Of a DNA stretch of 64,000 nucleotides, positions 59,130 through 64,000 are shown piece after piece (positions within the stretch are counted from its first letter, which is position 1; every line of letters starts with the position of its first letter). The position numbers and the translations under genes are program-made. The stretch spans positions 4,581,927 through 4,645,926 of the forward strand of contig NW_024732415.1 of assembly GCF_018991925.1 (NCBI RefSeq), written 5' to 3'. This DNA is from Homarus americanus. Taxonomy: Eukaryota > Arthropoda > Malacostraca > Decapoda > Nephropidae. Below the pieces are notes generated by a model. The model did no database searches and had not been told where the DNA came from. It saw only the letters and a program-made list of their open reading frames with translations.

Positions 59130-59455
59130 AAATATCGCGGACCCGGGTTCTATCCTCGGGCAGGGTAAAACCAAGAGCAAGTTTCTTTACGCCGTTTGCC
59201 TCTGTCTACCCAGCAGTAATTGGGGACCTGGATGTTAATCTATTTGCGGATCCTATTCCGGGGTAATGGTTAGCCAGTGCAGTTGACGAGTTGTCCGGTC
59301 TTCTCGGACTATTCCTTGACACTGGGTCATGCAGCTTGTTAACTCAGGGTGTGGTTGTTGTGTTGGCGACAGCTTCTACACCTTAAACAAATTTACGCCT
59401 AGGTGGCCTTTGGGCCGGCCATCCTCGGTAACACGAGGGGCAACCATTATTATTA
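59130..59455 (+). mobile_element. tRNA-derived SINE, 5'-truncated
   Basis: CGGACCCGGGTTCTATCCTC (from about 59138) contains a B box. It is followed by the body TTTCTTTACGCC, CTCTGTCTACCCAGCAGTAA and TGGGGACCTGG, which resembles SINE bodies I associate with decapod genomes. The A-box half is missing and replaced by the TG repeat. The 3' part ends near CGAGGGGCAACC with an ATT tail. The family name is not assigned. Confidence 0.7.
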
Positions 59456-59514
59456 TATTACATATCCTATTTTTCCTTATTTATTTGACTTATGTTAATT
59501 ATTACATGGCCCAG

Positions 59515-59788
59515 CTCCCTATCCAAACAAAGGTACTTAGACTATCAAACCAGAAGCGAACTCGTAGCAATGGTTTTAAATTGGACAAATTTAGATTTGA
59601 GCCCGAGATAGGTAAACACTGGTTTGGAAACAGAGTAGTGAATGAGTGAAACAAATTACTAAATATCATCATTAACTCGAACACGCTGGGTAGCTTCAAA
59701 CATAGGTTGGGTGGATATATGAGCGATAGGGGTTGGGTGTAAACAGAGGCCCGCTGCAGTTTCCTCCATTTTTATCTTCTTACGTTAA
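59515..59788 (+). mobile_element. CR1-like LINE 3' tail, copy 3
   Basis: Encodes TKVLRLSNQKRTRSNGFKLD, then FRFEPEIGKHWFGNRVVNE with TGA in place of Trp, then DEWNKL-equivalent sequence, GSFKHRLGGYMSDRGWV. It ends CTGCAGTTTCCTCCATTTTT. Closely related to copies 1 and 2. Starts inside the coding region, so it is 5'-truncated. Confidence 0.87.
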
Positions 59789-60040
59789 CACCCGCTACTG
59801 ATCGTGTAAGCTACCACACTCACTAGAAAATATTCCTTCTGGTAATATACATTTGCTTTTAACCACCACACGATTTATAACCCGTATTAAGTTGTTTTGT
59901 GTGTGTGTGTGTGTGTTTGTTTTGCGTGACCCCCGCTGACCACTACCAGGTAAACATTAGATGGCGTGGCGGTAAACAGTGAACACGTGAACCACTTAAT
60001 GTTAGGGAAGTTATGGGGGAAATTTCCTTTGGATTTGTAG
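59789..60040. other. Unique DNA with a short GT run
   Basis: GT at 59898-59916. No gene seen. Confidence 0.45.
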
Positions 60041-60300
60041 GTATTCATAACTCCCTCCATTCTCCCTCCCTCCTCCAACTCACCATTACCACTTACCCTC
60101 CCTCTCCTCTCTTACTGCACTCTTCCCCTTTTCCACTCTTTCCCCTCTTCCATTCTTCTTCCCACCTACACTTTTCCCCTTCCTGCACTCCTCTCCACCT
60201 CCACTCCATTTCCACACCACCTCCTCCACTCCTCACCCCTTTCTCCTCTCTTGCTATCCACCGCTCCATCTCCAGTTTTCTCCTCCATTACCCCTCACCG
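60041..60300 (+). repeat. Polypyrimidine tract
   Basis: CTCCACTCCTC-type low complexity of about 250 bp. Confidence 0.8.
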
Positions 60301-60740
60301 TCCGACCGTGGGGATACAACCGCGAGATATCTAAAGAGTTGCTGAGGTGGTTATTAATTAGCAATACTTAGTTATGTTTAACAGTGAAAATAAAAGACAT
60401 TCATACAAAACAAGGCTCGTCCTCATCCCAATTCAGACCTTTAATTGTATCATTGATTAATTAGTAATTTATCATCTAAGTAATTTGGAATGTTGCCGTT
60501 TTATTTTGCTTCTGGTGTCACATTATTTACTACTACTACTACTACTACTACTTTTAATGGTTGTTATCAGTTGCCAAAAAAAAATTCATCATAAAGTTCT
60601 GAATTTACTCGGCCTTTAAAATGGGTAGGGGACAAAACACTAAAATTTATGCATTTTTTTATTGAAACGATTGGTAAGTCTTTAAAAAAAAACTAAAATA
60701 AGGACCAAATTTACAGTTCAGATCAATATCACAAAATTTA
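60301..60740. other. AT-rich DNA with (ACT)n
   Basis: ACT at 60529-60553. Nothing else recognised. Confidence 0.5.
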
Positions 60741-60842
60741 GGTTAGGTTAGGTTAAGTTAAGTTAAGTTAGGTTAGGTTAGGTTAGGTTAGGTTAGGTTA
60801 GGTTAGGTTAGGTTAGGTTAGGTTAGGTTAAGTAAGGTAAGG
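60741..60842 (+). repeat. (TTAGG)n telomere-like array
   Basis: About 20 pentamers. A central block of perfect GGTTAGGTTA is flanked by GTTAA variants. This is the cleanest telomere-type tract in the window. Confidence 0.93.
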
Positions 60843-61138
60843 TGCAAAGGTCCGACAAGGTTAGACTCTTTTATAATTTGAGTTTAGTATAGACACTTTG
60901 TTTAGCTCCTGCGGTATCCAGTGATCTCAAGGCATGTTGAGGACTGAACTAGGTAATTATCTCCAACAAGGACGGTGGTAAACAAACGCAGACAGGAAAC
61001 CAACAGTTCTCTGGCTCTCCCGGGACGGTATCCTGTCACTTACACAACGAGAGATACACGGACCTGGACCTTTGCCTGTAAGTGGCCAAGGGTGCGCGGG
61101 GTCAGGTCAACGGGCAGTTTATTTCTCACTTGTCCTCT

Positions 61139-61142
<4 letters not shown>

Positions 61143-61171
<29 letters not shown>

Positions 61172-61299
61172 CGAATAGACATGTATTCCAAATTACGTCT
61201 CATCTGTAGATACGTTTATTCAGCCTTAAGATTAATCACCCTAAGCTAAGCTAACCTTGATGTTATCAAGACACATGCGGTATACATGAGCCAAGCCCT

Positions 61300-61351
<52 letters not shown>
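61143..61351. repeat. (CA)n and (GT)n microsatellites
   Basis: CA at 61143-61171 and GT at 61301-61351. They are complementary and 130 bp apart, so they can pair as an inverted repeat. Confidence 0.93.
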
Positions 61352-61355
<4 letters not shown>

Positions 61356-62620
61356 ATGACAGTTTTACTTTACTGCACGCGTTCATCTGAGAGAAATGTA
61401 ATGGTAAGGTGTGTATTAAATTAAATTGTGTTGAGAAAAATATTACAGCACACTGAGACGGTCACGTAAACACAATGAAAAGGGAGAGCAAAACCTATAA
61501 TATTAATAAAACACAACACTTTGTAAACAAAAGAAAGAAGAAGGAAGAAGCAAATTAAAGTAATATCAACAAAGAAATGAAACAAAGTTCTCAGGAAAAC
61601 AAAAGGAGATTTAAAAAAAGAAAACACAGCCATTGTACTGAGTCGCCCCAGAGGCTGACAATGTTTACACAAAGGGGAACTGAGTTCATCTGAAAGTCAG
61701 TTTTGTCATCAGCACCAAGCGACGCCACTCACTGGTTGCTATGGTAACCAATCCACCCTTGAGTGACTGTTGTAAACAGAATTTTAGAGCTACGTTGTAT
61801 TATGTACACGGTGTACTATGTATTTTAATGAAACAAAAATGTAAACTACAATGTGTTGAGTGAGTTAAAAATAAAACATTTTGAGTGTATTTGAATTAAA
61901 TGGCTTTAAAGACTGCTCTCTTCTTCTGTAGAATAATAAATATATGAAAATATGTTGCAAATAAGAATGAATTTTATATTAGCAAAGAACAAATGAAAAA
62001 TCGGATAGAAAAATATCATACGAAAAAAAAAAAAATCCATTACGTTATTTTAGTATTAATGGCGATCGGTTTGAGTCTGCCCAGTATGTGTCCCAAAGTA
62101 CCGGCTGGACCAAGCTTCGTGAACGGCGGTTGTTATATATGAAGAAAATTCTGACTTAGTTAATAGGGTCATAATCAAAACTGTTCTGTGCTACGGGGAC
62201 TTTGCTTGCGGTAGTGTAGGTGGTAACATCCCAGTCCCTGTACTCCCATTAGGTTAGGTTAGGTGAGGATAAGTCTACGGAAAACACCGCCAATAGTAAA
62301 GTAACCTGCACACCTTAAGGCCAATTAAAACCAATTTACTAAAATATTGTGTAAAACTACTCACACATTAATATTTATTAGCTCTACGTATGGATTTAAA
62401 AACAATGTTTGGGAAATCCATCAACTGTTAATGATTAATGAGAAAGTTTATTTACTAGAATCAACAGGCGAGAAATTTCCCGAAAAGTCAACTTACTTAC
62501 ATTACACAAGCACCAAATGCACATAGCTTGAATAACCAGATATTATACCGCGTTAATCCTCTCACAGTCACACAGTCATCACATTAATGTCCTCTTGGTT
62601 TTAATTTTTCTTTTGAAGAA
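61352..62620. other. AT-rich unique DNA, no gene recognised
   Basis: About 1.3 kb. It includes one X-box palindrome (separate entry) and a short GGTTAGGTTAGG near 62251. No coding signal. Confidence 0.5.
61734..61750. promoter_or_regulatory. X-box (RFX-type) palindrome
   Basis: GGTTGCTATGGTAACCA contains GTTGCTATGGTAAC, a full match to the RFX X-box (GTNRCC-N-GGYAAC type). RFX sites often mark promoters of ciliary genes, but no gene start is recognisable nearby, so the role is open. Confidence 0.4.
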
Positions 62621-62629
62621 CTCTGTGTT

Positions 62630-62800
62630 TACACAGACGGGATCCAAATGCCACTGAAAAAGAATTTTGTTTGTTTACCTTACCAGCTGACTTGGAAAGT
62701 TACTCTTTCGTTGTGCAAAGGTAACACAGAGTGGAAAGATTCGAATGCCACTGAAAATTACGTTGTTTTGTTTACCTCATCAGCTGACTGGGACGCGATC
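62630..62800 (+). repeat. Two-copy tandem duplication, about 110 bp
   Basis: Segments with GGGATCCAAATGCCACTGAAA..TTTGTTTACC..CAGCTGACT (62639-62692) and AAAGATTCGAATGCCACTGAAA..TTTGTTTACC..CAGCTGACT (62735-62791) are diverged copies. Confidence 0.75.
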
Positions 62801-63548
62801 CTCTGGTTACTATCGTAGACGACACTCCCCCATTCACACAAACACGAGGTGATGATATTTAAAGAAAAATAGAAAGGCCCTCAAAACTACCGCGAGTTAT
62901 GTAAATAAAAAACACCAGCTCAGTTTTTCCATGAAGTTGGTTGTATGAGTTTGTCGTATGTGAGTGTATTTGGAGGTGTTTTTCTGAAAAGTTTGGAAGG
63001 GGGTGTTGTTTGCATTGTGTGTGTGGGGGGAGGAGACCACCTGTGTGTGACGCTTTACCTTAGTCAAACACGTGTTGTTGTTGTTATGGTGACGTCTTTT
63101 GCTGTATGTGAGTATGTTACATCTATTAATTTATTTGGCCTCCAGAAAAACGTTTGTTAGTGGACTGTTGTGTTTGTGTCTGATTGTAAATGGTGACTAT
63201 TGTTTGTTTGAGAATAAAAGTTCGCTAGGTTAGGTTAGGTATTTATAACTAGCATGCAATTTAATTAGATCTTAATAGGTTTATTTCTATAGCTGATGTT
63301 TATAAAGATATATGAATACATCAAGCAAGTGTCTTTGATTACATTAGAGGTGTTAATCAGATGTGTGCTGTCATGCTTTACTAGAAATACATCTGGATAA
63401 GTTCCCCTCCACTGTACACTAGACTTCAACAATAAACCGGTTTTGGGGGGATAACAATACCAGAGTAATTAACAGAAAATAACTTAACTATTAATTGAAA
63501 TTCGATATTGTTTATACCTCACTGTATTCCAGTGACGGGAGGAGTTTG

Positions 63549-63550
<2 letters not shown>
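62801..63550. other. Unique DNA, no gene recognised
   Basis: The frame 62945-63160 is Val/Gly/Cys-rich with GTGTGTGG and GTTGTTGTT composition. No domain seen. Confidence 0.45.

Positions 63551-63551
<1 letters not shown>

Positions 63552-63620
<69 letters not shown>
63552..63620. repeat. (GA)n microsatellite
   Basis: About 34 pure GA units. Confidence 0.95.
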
Positions 63621-63624
<4 letters not shown>

Positions 63625-63774
63625 AATGTACTCATAATAACCATGATAATATGAATAGAAACATTACAATTAAAATAGAAATATAACAAGTTTTTGGAAG
63701 AGTTTGATATTAAAAGACTAATACCACTGTTACTATCATTAATAATAAAACACACATCAATATGATATTAATGA

Positions 63775-63777
<3 letters not shown>

Positions 63778-63836
<59 letters not shown>
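63778..63836. repeat. (ATA)n trinucleotide
   Basis: About 19 AAT units. Confidence 0.94.
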
Positions 63837-63838
<2 letters not shown>

Positions 63839-64000
63839 GTCAAAGAGGAATTAGACAAGAATGAACAATAATCTTGATTTAATTAGAGACTCATTCACGA
63901 GATATTCCAAGAGAATATTTTATTTTTTGGCAGTTTTTCTCGGTGGCCATTGAGAGCTGGCTGCTGCCCTGATGAGTTTGTTTAATAATATGTTAATATT
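63837..64000. other. Unique DNA at window edge
   Basis: Nothing recognisable. Confidence 0.4.

Overview
The window looks like a gene-poor, repeat-saturated stretch of an arthropod nuclear genome, most likely a decapod crustacean. The reasons are (TTAGG)n and CCTAA tracts (the arthropod telomere pentamer), an extreme density of GT/CA, GA/CT, TATG and TA microsatellites and G-rich minisatellites, tRNA-derived SINE pieces, CR1-like LINE tails, and one I/Nimb-like LINE carrying RNase H. No bacterial or viral gene organisation is present. No intact conventional protein-coding gene was recognised; most long open frames are translations of simple repeats.

Layout. 1-16.9 kb is almost all simple sequence (GT, CA, GA, a 0.9 kb purine tract, several 22-32 bp minisatellites) with a 5'-truncated LINE at 2.6-3.5 kb. 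17-24.9 kb is mostly unique sequence with a CR1 tail (19.6 kb), a 43-bp minisatellite (20.9 kb), a SINE head (22.6 kb) and an old tandem block (23-24 kb). 24.9-31 kb holds TA/TG tracts, a higher-order array of telomere-like pentamers (28.5 kb) and a mariner-like hairpin MITE (29.3 kb). 31.2-46.9 kb is the most structured part. A 51-nt exon-like segment on the minus strand (31.25 kb) matches 48 of 51 bases of one on the plus strand (46.82 kb). Between them lie a long inverted repeat centred near 41.1 kb and a full-length but decayed 5.7 kb LINE with target-site duplications (32.4-38.1 kb). 47-64 kb returns to minisatellites and microsatellites, with degenerate retroelement pieces (53.8-54.5 kb, 59.1-59.8 kb), two clusters of TGACGTCA (50.4 kb, 57.8-58.1 kb) and an X-box palindrome (61.7 kb).

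Most interesting reading: 31-47 kb resembles two mirror-image divergent transcription units. Each arm of the central inverted repeat ends with a good splice donor (AAAAG then GTGAGT) pointing outward. Each side has, several kb further out, the same 51-nt segment preceded by a branchpoint-like CTRAY and pyrimidine tract, bounded exactly by AG and GT, and starting with GTAAGT so that it also has the form of a recursive-splicing ratchet point. The LINE would lie in the minus-strand intron. This is inference from sequence pattern only; RNA data would decide it.

Boundaries of repeats were read by eye and may be off by several bases. Indels in homopolymers and minisatellites could partly be assembly errors.
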